Under the pieces are notes generated by a model that was not told the origin of the DNA, ran no database searches, and worked only from the letters and a program-made list of their open reading frames with translations. From Prochlorococcus marinus CUG1433 (lineage in GTDB: Bacteria; Cyanobacteriota; Cyanobacteriia; PCC-6307; Cyanobiaceae), in assembly GCA_017644425.1 (NCBI GenBank), contig JAEPLN010000001.1, positions 1,116,001-1,180,000 of the forward strand: a stretch of DNA of 64,000 nucleotides. Direction: 5' to 3'. The stretch's first letter is position 1. Every line of letters begins with the position of its first letter. Made by a program: the position numbers and the translations under genes. Below, piece by piece: positions 9,559 through 18,188 of the stretch.

Positions 9559-11787
9559 ATGGCAACAAAATTTCCATCATTTAACCAGGGTCTAGCTCAG
9601 GACCCTACAACCCGACGAATTTGGTACGGAATAGCTACCGCTCACGACTTTGAAAGTCATGATGGTATGACCGAAGAAAAGCTTTATCAGAAGCTTTTCT
9701 CTACACATTTTGGTCATTTAGCAATAATCGCCCTCTGGGTAGCTGGTAACTTATTCCATATTGCTTGGCAAGGTAACTTCGAGCAATTTGTACTTGATCC
9801 AACTCACGTTCGTCCTATTGCTCATGCTATTTGGGATCCTCATTTTGGATCTGGTATCACAGAAGCAATGACACAAGCTGGAGCCAATGGTCCGGTAAAC
9901 ATAGCTTACTCAGGTCTCTACCATTGGTGGTACACAATTGGAATGAGAACTAATGAGCAACTCTTCCAAGCTTCAATATTCATGAGTATTTTGGCTTGTT
10001 GGACTCTATTTGCAGGTTGGTTACACTTACAGCCAAAATTCAGACCATCTCTAGCATGGTTTAAAAATGCAGAGTCAAGATTAAATCATCATTTAGCTGT
10101 CTTATTTGGTTTTAGTAGTATCGCTTGGACTGGTCATTTGGTTCATGTTGCAATACCTGAGTCAAGAGGTCAACATGTAGGTTGGGATAACTGGTTAACA
10201 GTGCTTCCACATCCCGCAGGATTAGCGCCTTTCTTTACTTTAAACTGGGGAGCATATGCCCAAAATCCTGATTCTCTAGACCAAGTATTTGGAACAGCTG
10301 AGGGAGCTGGTACAGCAATCTTTACTTTCTTGGGTGGTCTTCATCCTCAAAGTGAAGCACTATGGCTTACTGACATTGCACATCACCATATTGCAATTGG
10401 TACAGTTTTTGTAATTGCTGGTCATATGTATAGAAATACTTTTGGTATTGGTCATAGCCTCAAAGAAATTACAGAAGCTCATAATACAAGACACCCTAAT
10501 GATCCTCATAAAGGTAGCTTCGGAATTAACCACGATGGAATATATGAAACTGTAAATAACTCATTACATTTCCAACTTGGATTAGCTTTAGCATCACTTG
10601 GTGTTGCAACTTCTCTTGTAGCCCAACATATGGGTGCACTTCCCTCTTACGCTTTTATTGCCCGTGACTACACCACACAATCCGCTCTATATAGTCATCA
10701 TCAGTACATAGCTATGTTCTTGATGGTCGGTGCTTTTGCACACGGAGCCATTTTCTTTGTGAGAGATTACGATCCTGAATTAAATAAGGATAATGTACTA
10801 GCAAGAGTACTTGGAACAAAGGAAGCTTTGATTAGCCACCTTAGTTGGGTAACAATGTTGCTAGGATTCCATACTCTTGGAATTTATGTTCACAATGATG
10901 TTGTCGTAGCTTTTGGTAATCCTGAAAAGCAGATTCTAATCGAGCCAGTATTTGCTCAATTCGTTCAAGCTGCTCAAGGTAAGATGATGTACGGCTTTAA
11001 CGCTTTGTTATCTGATCCTACAAGTTCAGCAACTCTCGCAGCTAATTCATTACCAGGTAATCATTACTGGATGGATCTTATCAATAGACAAGATGCATTA
11101 AGTGCTTTCTTACCTATCGGGCCAGCAGATTTCTTGGTTCACCATGCTATAGCTTTAGGTCTTCATACAACTGCTTTGATCCTTATCAAAGGTGCACTTG
11201 ATGCTAGAGGAACAAAATTAATTCCTGATAAGAAAGATTTAGGTTATGCTTTCCCTTGCGATGGACCTGGACGTGGTGGTACTTGTGATAGTTCATCTTG
11301 GGACGCTATGTACTTAGCTATGTTCTGGGCATTAAATTTAATAGCATGGGTAACTTTTTACTGGCATTGGAAACACCTAGCAATTTGGCAGGGTAATGTA
11401 GCGCAATTTAACGAATCAGGAACTTATCTAATGGGTTGGTTTAGAGATTATCTCTGGTTAAACTCTGCGCAACTTATTAATGGATATAATCCATTTGGAG
11501 TAAATTCTCTATCTCCTTGGGCTTGGATGTTCCTATTCGGTCATTTAGTTTGGGCTACTGGTTTCATGTTCCTAATATCATGGCGTGGTTACTGGCAAGA
11601 GTTAATTGAAACATTAGTTTGGGCGCATCAGCGTACTCCAATTGCTAACCTTGTTGGCTGGAGAGATAAGCCAGTTGCACTTTCAATTGTTCAAGCTAGA
11701 TTAGTTGGACTAGCACATTTCACGATTGGAAACATACTTACATTTGGTGCATTTGTTATCGCATCCACTTCAGGTAAGTTTGGTTAA
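9559..11787 (+). CDS. psaB: Photosystem I P700 apoprotein A2
   Basis: PsaB is the partner of PsaA in the photosystem I core and also contributes the docking region for plastocyanin. The 742-aa sequence starts [20 protein letters not shown], the conserved PsaB N-terminus. The FX ligands are C567 and C576 in [12 protein letters not shown]. It is an ancient paralogue of PsaA, seen in shared motifs such as the HHHIAIGT and LNWG helices. Transcription very likely ends at the hairpin 19 nt after the stop. Confidence 0.99.
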   Translation: MATKFPSFNQGLAQDPTTRRIWYGIATAHDFESHDGMTEEKLYQKLFSTHFGHLAIIALWVAGNLFHIAWQGNFEQFVLDPTHVRPIAHAIWDPHFGSGITEAMTQAGANGPVNIAYSGLYHWWYTIGMRTNEQLFQASIFMSILACWTLFAGWLHLQPKFRPSLAWFKNAESRLNHHLAVLFGFSSIAWTGHLVHVAIPESRGQHVGWDNWLTVLPHPAGLAPFFTLNWGAYAQNPDSLDQVFGTAEGAGTAIFTFLGGLHPQSEALWLTDIAHHHIAIGTVFVIAGHMYRNTFGIGHSLKEITEAHNTRHPNDPHKGSFGINHDGIYETVNNSLHFQLGLALASLGVATSLVAQHMGALPSYAFIARDYTTQSALYSHHQYIAMFLMVGAFAHGAIFFVRDYDPELNKDNVLARVLGTKEALISHLSWVTMLLGFHTLGIYVHNDVVVAFGNPEKQILIEPVFAQFVQAAQGKMMYGFNALLSDPTSSATLAANSLPGNHYWMDLINRQDALSAFLPIGPADFLVHHAIALGLHTTALILIKGALDARGTKLIPDKKDLGYAFPCDGPGRGGTCDSSSWDAMYLAMFWALNLIAWVTFYWHWKHLAIWQGNVAQFNESGTYLMGWFRDYLWLNSAQLINGYNPFGVNSLSPWAWMFLFGHLVWATGFMFLISWRGYWQELIETLVWAHQRTPIANLVGWRDKPVALSIVQARLVGLAHFTIGNILTFGAFVIASTSGKFG

Positions 11788-11805
11788 ATTTCCCTTAAAT
11801 AATTT

Positions 11806-11834
11806 AAATCACCACGTTTGTGGTGATTTTTTTT
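11806..11834 (+). terminator. Rho-independent terminator of psaAB
   Basis: A perfect 10-bp stem, AAATCACCAC (11806-11815) with GTGGTGATTT (11820-11829), closes a GTTT tetraloop. The run of T residues extends to 11834. It starts 19 nt after the psaB stop and is the clearest terminator in the window. Confidence 0.93.
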
Positions 11835-11890
11835 GTTTAATTTTAATGTTATAAATTAAGTTAAAATTGTGTAATTATTATTAAATATAA

Positions 11891-12853
11891 ATGTCAGATA
11901 TAAAACAATTAATTTCTATTATCGTCCCTGTTTTCAATGAAAGCGAGAGTATTGGGCTTTTATTGGATGAAGTTATAAATGTAATGTCATCTCATAAATT
12001 TAATTTTGAATTGATTGTTGTAAATGATGGTTCTAAAGATAATACTCATCAAGTATTAAAGCAACTAACTCACAAAATCAAGGAATTGTCAGTAATTTCC
12101 CTTCGCAAAAATTACGGTCAAACAGCAGCAATGTCAGCTGGCTTTGATAATTCTAAGGGCGATATTGTTATTACTTTGGATGGTGATTTACAGAATGATC
12201 CAAATGATATTCCTTTATTAATTTCAGAAATTAATAATGGTTATGATTTGGTTTGTGGTTGGAGGTTTGATAGAAAAGATAAATTAATTAATAGAAAGAT
12301 ACCATCAAAAATAGCGAATAAGTTAATAGCTCACGTAACAGGTTTAAAGTTGCATGACTATGGTTGCTCATTAAAAGCTTTTAAGAAAGAAATAATAGAA
12401 GATATAAAGTTATATGGGGAACTTCACAGGTTTTTGCCAGTTTTAGCAAATATTGAAGGTGCAAGAATCAAAGAAATTAAAGTAAATCATAGGAGCAGGC
12501 AATATGGATCTAGTAAATATGGAATTGATAGAACTTTTAGAGTTTTAATGGATTTACTAACTGTTTGGTTTATGACAAAATTTTTAACAAGACCGATGTA
12601 TGGATTTGGTTTTGTTGGAATTATAAGTATTTTCTCTAGTCTTGCGATAAGTTCTTATTTGATAGTTTTAAAAATAATGGGTGAGGATATTGGAAATCGT
12701 CCGTTGCTGATGTTTGCATTAATATTAGGAATTGCTGGTGTTCAATTATTTAGCTTTGGATTATTGAGCGAACTTTTAATTAGGACTTATCATGAAAGTC
12801 AAAGTCGTCCAATTTACAGAATTAGATCAATAAACAGTGCTAAGCAAAATTAA
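11891..12853 (+). CDS. Family 2 glycosyltransferase, polyprenyl-phosphate sugar synthase type
   Basis: The 320-aa protein has a GT-A domain beginning ISIIVPVFNESES. It has VVNDGSKDNT, the LDGDLQNDP metal-binding segment and an RKNYGQTAAMSAGF block, as in GtrB/CsbB/DPM1-like enzymes that load a sugar onto a lipid phosphate. Two predicted membrane helices follow near residues 235-260 and 270-295, as in GtrB. The sugar is unknown. It is transcribed separately from psaAB, after the terminator, and faces the next gene tail to tail with 4 nt between stops. It may supply lipid-linked sugar to the GT39-like transferase at 37865, but that is inference. Confidence 0.87.
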   Translation: MSDIKQLISIIVPVFNESESIGLLLDEVINVMSSHKFNFELIVVNDGSKDNTHQVLKQLTHKIKELSVISLRKNYGQTAAMSAGFDNSKGDIVITLDGDLQNDPNDIPLLISEINNGYDLVCGWRFDRKDKLINRKIPSKIANKLIAHVTGLKLHDYGCSLKAFKKEIIEDIKLYGELHRFLPVLANIEGARIKEIKVNHRSRQYGSSKYGIDRTFRVLMDLLTVWFMTKFLTRPMYGFGFVGIISIFSSLAISSYLIVLKIMGEDIGNRPLLMFALILGIAGVQLFSFGLLSELLIRTYHESQSRPIYRIRSINSAKQN

Positions 12854-12857
12854 TTGT

Positions 12858-13250
12858 TTACTTGAACTGTCTTATTAATAAAGCTGAAATTTCAACGACT
12901 TCAGGAGAAATATCTCTCAAGCCTTTTCGTAAAATTGGTAATGTTGATTTATCAGCCAATTCTTTCGCAATTTTTAATGCCTTTAATTTATTTTCTTTAT
13001 CACCCTGAAAAAGACTAATCATTTTATTTCTTTGAGATTTTTTATAAAATACTGAGTAATTTTTTTCTTCGTGATTGTATAAATAACTATTTTTTTTAGA
13101 TAGAAATTTATTATTACTTTTTTTATTTTTCTTTAATTTAATAGAATTTAAATTGCTTTGATTTATTAACTTTTTAAAGCTTCTTTTTTTAAAAACTAGA
13201 AGTAATATTCCTATAAAAATAATAAGTAAAATTGCGAAAAAATTTAACAT
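12858..13250 (-). CDS. Small membrane-anchored protein with HEAT-like C-terminus
   Basis: I do not recognise a named family. The 130-aa product starts with a strongly hydrophobic helix (about residues 3-20). A long basic, Lys/Asn/Ser-rich linker follows, and then about 45 residues that look like one HEAT-type helical pair (KALKIAKELADKSTLPILRKGL, then SPEVVEISALLIRQFK). The layout suggests a single-pass anchor presenting a short helical repeat. It is divergent from psaI-psaL with 92 nt between the starts. Function is unknown. Confidence 0.7.
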   Translation of the reverse strand: MLNFFAILLIIFIGILLLVFKKRSFKKLINQSNLNSIKLKKNKKSNNKFLSKKNSYLYNHEEKNYSVFYKKSQRNKMISLFQGDKENKLKALKIAKELADKSTLPILRKGLRDISPEVVEISALLIRQFK

Positions 13251-13321
13251 GTAAAAAGTTAATAATTTTTATATCATCCAGTAATAAAATTAACATTATT
13301 TCGCTGATAAAGACTAAAGTG

Positions 13322-13339
13322 TTTAAAGATGTTTAAAGA
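13322..13339 (+). promoter_or_regulatory. HLR1-like tandem repeat in front of psaI
   Basis: Two identical octamers, TTTAAAGA at 13322-13329 and 13332-13339, are separated by 2 nt. This spacing is that of the HLR1 element bound by the response regulator RpaB at cyanobacterial photosynthesis genes; each octamer fits the HLR1 consensus at about six of eight positions. The copy nearest the gene ends 3 nt before the psaI start codon, an unusual position for an activator site. RpaB binding is inference. Confidence 0.35.
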
Positions 13340-13342
13340 ACT

Positions 13343-13456
13343 ATGCCATCTGATTTACCAAGTCTTTTACCCTCAATTTTTGTTCCATTAATTGGTATAG
13401 CAATGCCTGCTGTTTTTATCGTATTGATTGGAAGATTAATTACAGCAACTGAATAA
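13343..13456 (+). CDS. psaI: Photosystem I subunit VIII
   Basis: This is a 37-aa single-helix peptide read directly from the bases. It begins MPSDLPSLLPSIFVPLIG, continues with a hydrophobic stretch (MPAVFIVLIG) and ends RLITATE. The Leu-Pro-rich start followed by a proline-interrupted membrane helix matches the PsaI pattern. Its position just ahead of psaL is the known psaI-psaL arrangement. PsaI helps stabilise PsaL binding and trimer formation. It is 27 nt from psaL and likely cotranscribed. Confidence 0.88.
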   Translation: MPSDLPSLLPSIFVPLIGIAMPAVFIVLIGRLITATE

Positions 13457-13483
13457 ATTATCAAACACTTAACTATTAAAAAA

Positions 13484-14083
13484 ATGAGCGACTTTCAAAA
13501 ATCATTCTCTGAATCAACAAGTTCTATTAAGTTTGATGAGAAATACATAGATACTTCTGTTCAACCAAATGATATTGGTGTAGCAGAACAATGGGCAGTA
13601 AAAACAGTTGCTGATCCCTTTGTAGGTAATTTAGCTACTCCAGTTAATAGTGGTTATTTTACAAAAGCCTTCATAAATAATTTACCTTTTTACAGAGAAG
13701 GTATTTCTCCTAATTTTAGAGGTTTAGAAACTGGAGCAGCTTTTGGGTATCTTCTATATGGACCTTTTACCATGACTGGCCCATTAAGAAATTCTGAATT
13801 TGCTCTAACAGCTGGACTTCTCGCTACTATTGGAGCTGTTCATATTTTGACAGCACTTTTTGTTCTATACAATGCACCTGGTAAAGCACCTAATGTTCAA
13901 CCTCCGGACGCGACTGTTAATAATCCTCCAAAGGACTTATTTACAAGAGCTGGTTGGGCTGATTTTACTAGTGGATTTTGGTTAGGAGGATGTGGAGGAG
14001 CTGTTTTTGCTTGGTTACTTGTTGGGACATTACACTTAGATACCATAATGCCAATCATTAAAAATATTTGGACTGCTGGTTAA
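13484..14083 (+). CDS. psaL: Photosystem I reaction centre subunit XI
   Basis: PsaL forms the contact between monomers in trimeric photosystem I. The 199-aa product has the PsaL core: [14 protein letters not shown], then [18 protein letters not shown] with a chlorophyll-ligand region, then two hydrophobic C-terminal helices with ending [12 protein letters not shown]. The N-terminus is about 40 residues longer than in many freshwater cyanobacteria. It lies directly behind psaI. Confidence 0.97.
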   Translation: MSDFQKSFSESTSSIKFDEKYIDTSVQPNDIGVAEQWAVKTVADPFVGNLATPVNSGYFTKAFINNLPFYREGISPNFRGLETGAAFGYLLYGPFTMTGPLRNSEFALTAGLLATIGAVHILTALFVLYNAPGKAPNVQPPDATVNNPPKDLFTRAGWADFTSGFWLGGCGGAVFAWLLVGTLHLDTIMPIIKNIWTAG

Positions 14084-14147
14084 TTTCTAAATAAAAGAAT
14101 AAGTAATATTTTGATTTAATTTAAAATTTAATGGTGAGCTCTATTAC

Positions 14148-14906
14148 CTAACGTATAGTGCGGTCCCATCTATAATTTCTAACTACTCTTCCTGCCGAAA
14201 TTAGTTTAGATTTATAATGCAAGGATATTTTATCATTAGACTTTTTTAGCGTATCTAATCCTATTCCATTTCTGCCAAAATCTATTCCAGAACTATGGTA
14301 ATAGTTTCCGTCTCCTTTGTAGATTCCAATATGATCACATTTTTCTTCATTTCCAAAAAATAATAGATCGCCAGGTCGTAGAGCCGCATACGATTCTTTG
14401 TAATAAAAAAGGTGCTTACAAAAACTTTTTATTTGAAAAGAGTCTCGGGGTATATAAATTTGATGCTTTAAAAAAGCAGTCTGAATTAATCCAGAACAAT
14501 CAAAATTGGGTCCTAATGTACCTCCCCAAAGATATTCATTATTTAACTCAGATTGATTTTTGATCCATTTTAAAATTGAGTTAACTTTATCTTTTATAAA
14601 GAAGTGTTCATTTCCCAAACTGTTATTTTTTTTGAATTCGTATTTCTCAATAATTAATCCATCTAAATTTATCCAGCAGACGTATCCATCTTCATATAGT
14701 TGAACTAGTATTCTTGAAGATTTATGGTTGTTTTGATAATTATTTGGATAAATCAGCCTAAAAATTCTATCTTTAAATATTTCAGTCACTAATTTATCTT
14801 CTGTTTCATTTTGATATCCAGAAATATTAACTTTTAATTTCCACCAAATAGTTTTTGAAAAATTAGTTTGTTTAAATAGTGAGATAGGATTTTTATAACT
14901 TTCCAT
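14148..14906 (-). CDS. NlpC/P60 family peptidase with N-terminal SH3-like region
   Basis: This is a predicted cell-wall gamma-D-glutamyl-diamino-acid endopeptidase. From the start at 14906 the product is 252 aa. The catalytic Cys is C137 in NFDCSG, with H192 in CDHIGIY and H204 in YYHSSG completing the usual triad. The WGG before the Cys and the LRPGDLLFF motif are typical. Residues about 20-95 resemble the bacterial SH3 domains that guide such enzymes to peptidoglycan. An in-frame ATG at 14924 would overlap the divergent neighbour, so I prefer 14906. No signal peptide is evident, which is odd for a wall enzyme. Confidence 0.86.
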   Translation of the reverse strand: MESYKNPISLFKQTNFSKTIWWKLKVNISGYQNETEDKLVTEIFKDRIFRLIYPNNYQNNHKSSRILVQLYEDGYVCWINLDGLIIEKYEFKKNNSLGNEHFFIKDKVNSILKWIKNQSELNNEYLWGGTLGPNFDCSGLIQTAFLKHQIYIPRDSFQIKSFCKHLFYYKESYAALRPGDLLFFGNEEKCDHIGIYKGDGNYYHSSGIDFGRNGIGLDTLKKSNDKISLHYKSKLISAGRVVRNYRWDRTIR

Positions 14907-14909
14907 ACA

Positions 14910-15812
14910 ATGTCCTTTTACCATTTAAGTAGAGAGATGGGTATAGCCTTAAATGATATTTTAAGGAGAGTGTGCTCTTATGATAAAGATTTTTCAAGAG
15001 AAGATATTTCGATAACTTGGATTAATTATAAAAGTGAAAATAAAAGTGTATTTAAAGGTTTTGGAACTGGTATTAATAATAAAAAAATGGTTTACCCTGC
15101 CAGCATAGTCAAGTTAGTTTATGGCCTTGCTACATTTTATTGGATTAAAAAAGGAAGTTTATCATTATCAGATGAAATTATTGATGCTGTAAGGAAAATG
15201 TTGTCTTTTTCCAGTAATAATGCAACAAGCTTTTTAATTGATTTACTTACTGGAACAACAAGTGGACCTCGCATTGAAGGCGAACTATGGGAAAATTGGA
15301 AATATCAAAGAAGGATAATTAATGATTGGATAAATGATTTAAATTGGGAAGAATTGGATGGTATAAATTGCTGTCAGAAGACCTGGGACGATGGACCATT
15401 TGGTCGTGAGAAAGAATTTTATGGACATCATAATAAAAATAGAAACGCTATGAATTCTGATTCAGCTGCAAGGGTACTAGAGGAAATTATGATTCATATT
15501 GATTATCAAGAAAATGATTTAAATTTGCGAAGTTTTTTAAAAAGAAATTTAAATAAAATTGTTCTTAAAAAAGATTCTCTCAATCAAATAGATGGTTTTT
15601 TGGGTGCAGGATTACCAGAAAGCATTAATCTTTGGAGTAAAGCAGGCTTAATGTCTGAAGTTAGACATGATTCAGCCTGGTGGACTAATAGTCAATCTCT
15701 ACACACTTTATTAGTCGTTTTTTGTAATGGAGAAAAATATTCTAAAGATACCTCCTTCTTACCATTAATAGCCAAAGAAATATATGAATTTAATAAGAGT
15801 TATCCGATTTGA
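14910..15812 (+). CDS. Class A beta-lactamase-like serine hydrolase
   Basis: The 300-aa protein has the class A penicillin-recognising fold signatures: nucleophile motif S65-I-V-K68 in YPASIVKL, an SxN motif near residues 101-104 (SSNN), and KAG at 244-246 in place of the usual KTG. No clear signal peptide is visible. In cyanobacteria such proteins are often annotated as beta-lactamase-related hydrolases with unknown substrate; antibiotic resistance should not be assumed. A second possible start is ATG at 14937. It is divergent from the NlpC/P60 gene with almost no gap between the two starts, suggesting a paired role on the cell wall. Confidence 0.82.
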   Translation: MSFYHLSREMGIALNDILRRVCSYDKDFSREDISITWINYKSENKSVFKGFGTGINNKKMVYPASIVKLVYGLATFYWIKKGSLSLSDEIIDAVRKMLSFSSNNATSFLIDLLTGTTSGPRIEGELWENWKYQRRIINDWINDLNWEELDGINCCQKTWDDGPFGREKEFYGHHNKNRNAMNSDSAARVLEEIMIHIDYQENDLNLRSFLKRNLNKIVLKKDSLNQIDGFLGAGLPESINLWSKAGLMSEVRHDSAWWTNSQSLHTLLVVFCNGEKYSKDTSFLPLIAKEIYEFNKSYPI

Positions 15813-15821
15813 GGATTTAAG

Positions 15822-16028
15822 TCAATCGTCTAAGTAATTAGAGTCTAATTTATCAGTATAGGCTTCATAAGGTAACATCATTACTTCCTCAAAATCTAAA
15901 TCATTCATAATCCATTCTCTATATTCAGCTAACAAACTTTTTCTATCTTCATTATCTAATTCATAAATACGCAACGCTGTATCTTTGAAATTTTCTTTAA
16001 TTAAATTTTCAATTTCTTTCCTCTTCAT
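15822..16028 (-). CDS. Small acidic protein of unknown function
   Basis: The 68-aa product is rich in Glu and Asp and looks largely helical, with a C-terminal DSNYLDD. I do not recognise a family. Its start codon lies 1 nt after the stop of the recombinase-like gene, so the two are surely cotranscribed and probably translationally coupled. It meets the serine-hydrolase gene tail to tail with 9 nt between stops. A partner or modulator of the upstream DNA-binding protein is conceivable, but this is inference. Confidence 0.65.
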   Translation of the reverse strand: MKRKEIENLIKENFKDTALRIYELDNEDRKSLLAEYREWIMNDLDFEEVMMLPYEAYTDKLDSNYLDD

Positions 16029-16029
16029 T

Positions 16030-16704
16030 TTATATTAATTCTCCTTCCAAAATCACTCTTCTTATTGTTGATAATGCAATTCCTGTTTGTGATCTGATTG
16101 ATCGATATGAATATCCTTCATTGCGTAATCTGATTACCAAAGATTCTTTTAAAGGACTTATTTTGGGCCTTCCTCCCAGATTATTCCCAGATAATTTTCT
16201 TCGTAATAGTTGTTCTTTTTTTCTTTCTCCTAAACTTTTGTCTTCTAAATTATCTAATTCATATAAAATTTTAAAAATTGAGGAAATTTCATTAGAGGAT
16301 TCATTAGCAGCAAAAAAACCAGTCAAAGTTCGCAATTTAATATCCTTATTAATTAATTTATTTATTGTCCGCAAACATTCTTTTTTATTTTTAAAGGCTC
16401 GGTCAAGCTGAGTTATTATTAATTGATCACCTCTAAATAAGCAATTTATAGCTTTATTGAGTTGGGGTTTGATTTCTTCATCTAAACTTATAAATTCAGA
16501 GAAAACTAAACTGCAACCCTCTTTCTTTAAAATTTTTATTTGCTCTTCTAAATATTCATTTTCATTATGAGCAGCTCTGGCATAACCTATCGCTTTAGAG
16601 TTTTTATTTTTTTCAGATAGTAAAAGACGTTTTCTTTTAAATTTAAAAGTCAATGTTTTATTACATATATTTTTTAATGTATCAATAAATTTTAAAAAAA
16701 ACAC
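16030..16704 (-). CDS. Serine-recombinase (resolvase) homologue lacking the catalytic serine
   Basis: The 224-aa protein has an N-terminal extension of about 36 residues, then the resolvase catalytic fold (GYARAAHNENEYLEEQIKIL), then a C-terminal resolvase-type helix-turn-helix introduced by GGRPK (about residues 178-220). Aligned by eye to gamma-delta resolvase, the nucleophile Ser10 is Ala45. Arg45 and Arg71 of the active site are Lys, the latter at K105. Arg8 (R43), Gln19 (Q55), Asp67 (D101) and Arg68 (R102) are kept. It therefore should not be able to cut and rejoin DNA, but could still bind it. There are no terminal repeats or transposase genes nearby. Confidence 0.85.
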   Translation of the reverse strand: MFFLKFIDTLKNICNKTLTFKFKRKRLLLSEKNKNSKAIGYARAAHNENEYLEEQIKILKKEGCSLVFSEFISLDEEIKPQLNKAINCLFRGDQLIITQLDRAFKNKKECLRTINKLINKDIKLRTLTGFFAANESSNEISSIFKILYELDNLEDKSLGERKKEQLLRRKLSGNNLGGRPKISPLKESLVIRLRNEGYSYRSIRSQTGIALSTIRRVILEGELI

Positions 16705-16994
16705 TTTTTAGTACAAATAAATTCAATAATTACAATCTATTTATTAATTTAGAGTTTTATTATAATGTTCTAATATCTGTATTAAAAATAACGTTTCAAA
16801 TACTGTTTTTTTTTAGTTGATGAAACAAAAATATTGTGTAATTATTAACTTTAATTTGGATTTTTAAATTATCGATGGACTAGTTAAATTCATTTATTTC
16901 TTGACTTCCATGTTTAGGCATCATTTTTGAAATTATTAATAGTTAATTCATCTTGTTTTTAGTAAAATAAGTTTACAGGTCAGAAACACTTAAT
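16705..16994. other. Intergenic region between divergent recombinase-like gene and lipA
   Basis: This is a 290-nt, extremely AT-rich gap with no convincing ORF. It contains a TATAAT at 16761-16766 and a 6-bp inverted repeat GTTTCA (16793-16798) / TGAAAC (16821-16826). It must hold promoters for both divergent units, but I cannot place them with confidence. Confidence 0.4.
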
Positions 16995-17888
16995 TTGACA
17001 AATAATCCTAATAGTTTAATTTCAAAACCTGATTGGTTAAGAGTAAAAGCTCCGCAAGTTGAGAGAATTGGGAATACGGCAGCTTTGTTAAATGATTTAA
17101 AGCTCAATACTGTATGTCAAGAAGCAAGCTGTCCAAATATTGGTGAATGTTTTGCTAGTGGAACTGCCACTTTCCTTATAATGGGTCCTGGCTGTACTAG
17201 GGCATGTCCATATTGCGATATTGATTTTGATAGATCAAAAAGAGAATTAGATCCAACAGAACCATATCGTCTAGCCGAAGCAGTTTTTAGAATGAAGCTT
17301 AAACATGTTGTAATAACATCGGTAAATAGAGACGATCTTGAGGATGGTGGTGCATCTCAATTTTTTGAATGTGTTTATCAAGTAAGAAAAAAATCTCCTG
17401 AAACTACTATTGAGCTTTTAATTCCTGATTTTTGCGGTAACTGGAAAGCGCTTGAAAAAGTTCTTGATTCAAATCCAAACGTTTTAAACCACAATATTGA
17501 GACTGTGCCTTCACTATATAAAAAAGTAAGACCTCAGGGTAAATATGAGAGAACTCTTGAGTTACTAAAAAGAACCAGAAACTATTCTCCCAAAGTTTAT
17601 ACAAAGTCAGGCTTTATGCTTGGTCTTGGAGAAAAAGATGAGGAGGTCTTAAGTCTTCTTGAGGATTTAAAAAGTAATTTCGTCGATATTGTTACTATTG
17701 GGCAATATTTATCTCCTGGCCCAAATCATTTACCTGTTCAAAGATTTGTGAGTCCTTCAAAATTCAATTATTTTAAAGTTTTCGGGGAAAAAAATTTGGA
17801 TTTTATGCAAGTAGTTAGTTCTCCTTTAACTCGAAGCAGTTACCATGCTGAAGAGATTCAAAAACTTATGAAAAAATATCCAAGATAG
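16995..17888 (+). CDS. lipA: Lipoyl synthase
   Basis: LipA is a radical SAM enzyme that inserts two sulfur atoms into octanoyl groups on lipoate-dependent proteins. The 297-aa product has the auxiliary-cluster cysteines in [12 protein letters not shown] and the radical SAM CxxxCxxC in [11 protein letters not shown]. The C-terminal [11 protein letters not shown] segment is also typical. It starts with TTG at 16995; the family N-terminus (PDWLRVKAP) follows soon after. Transcribed away from the recombinase-like gene. Confidence 0.95.
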   Translation: MTNNPNSLISKPDWLRVKAPQVERIGNTAALLNDLKLNTVCQEASCPNIGECFASGTATFLIMGPGCTRACPYCDIDFDRSKRELDPTEPYRLAEAVFRMKLKHVVITSVNRDDLEDGGASQFFECVYQVRKKSPETTIELLIPDFCGNWKALEKVLDSNPNVLNHNIETVPSLYKKVRPQGKYERTLELLKRTRNYSPKVYTKSGFMLGLGEKDEEVLSLLEDLKSNFVDIVTIGQYLSPGPNHLPVQRFVSPSKFNYFKVFGEKNLDFMQVVSSPLTRSSYHAEEIQKLMKKYPR

Positions 17889-17894
17889 TAATTT

Positions 17895-18188
17895 TCATTT
17901 ATTTGAATCTACCCACTCATTTAATGTCCATTCAACTAGATCATTTTTAATCATTGGATCATTCTTAATTATTTTTAGTGCATTTTCATAATTATTTATT
18001 TCAATAATTAGTAAGCCTCCAGCGCCTGGCCTCTTTAACCCATCTACTAAAAAACCACTTTTTATATTAATTCCATCTTTTTTTAATTTTTTAATCCATT
18101 CATAATGTTCTTTAATTACTTTTCGTTTTAAATCATTATTAACTAGGTATTCTTTTTTTATAATTTCAGTTTTTACAAAGAAAGGCAT
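17895..18188 (-). CDS. YciI-like family protein
   Basis: The 97-aa protein resembles the YciI/YCII alpha-beta barrel family: it has a charged helical segment (KVIKEHYEWIKKLKKDG), then SGFLVDGLKRPGAGGLLIIE, then a DPMIKNDLVEWTLNEW tail. The family is small and diverse, with mostly unknown roles. Its start codon directly abuts the glutamate synthase stop (no intervening base), so the two genes are almost certainly cotranscribed and perhaps translationally coupled. Confidence 0.75.
   Translation of the reverse strand: MPFFVKTEIIKKEYLVNNDLKRKVIKEHYEWIKKLKKDGINIKSGFLVDGLKRPGAGGLLIIEINNYENALKIIKNDPMIKNDLVEWTLNEWVDSNK

Noticed and set aside
7228-11787. Repeated motifs between psaA and psaB as a recent duplication
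   Set aside because: They are the known ancient paralogous halves of the photosystem I core, well diverged.
14910-15812. Serine hydrolase as an antibiotic-resistance beta-lactamase
   Set aside because: The KTG motif is KAG, there is no clear export signal, and the context is a wall peptidase gene, so a housekeeping hydrolase is more likely.
16030-16704. Recombinase-like gene as part of an active invertase or integrated element
   Set aside because: The catalytic serine and two arginines are gone, and no inverted repeats, att-like duplications or cargo genes were seen next to it.
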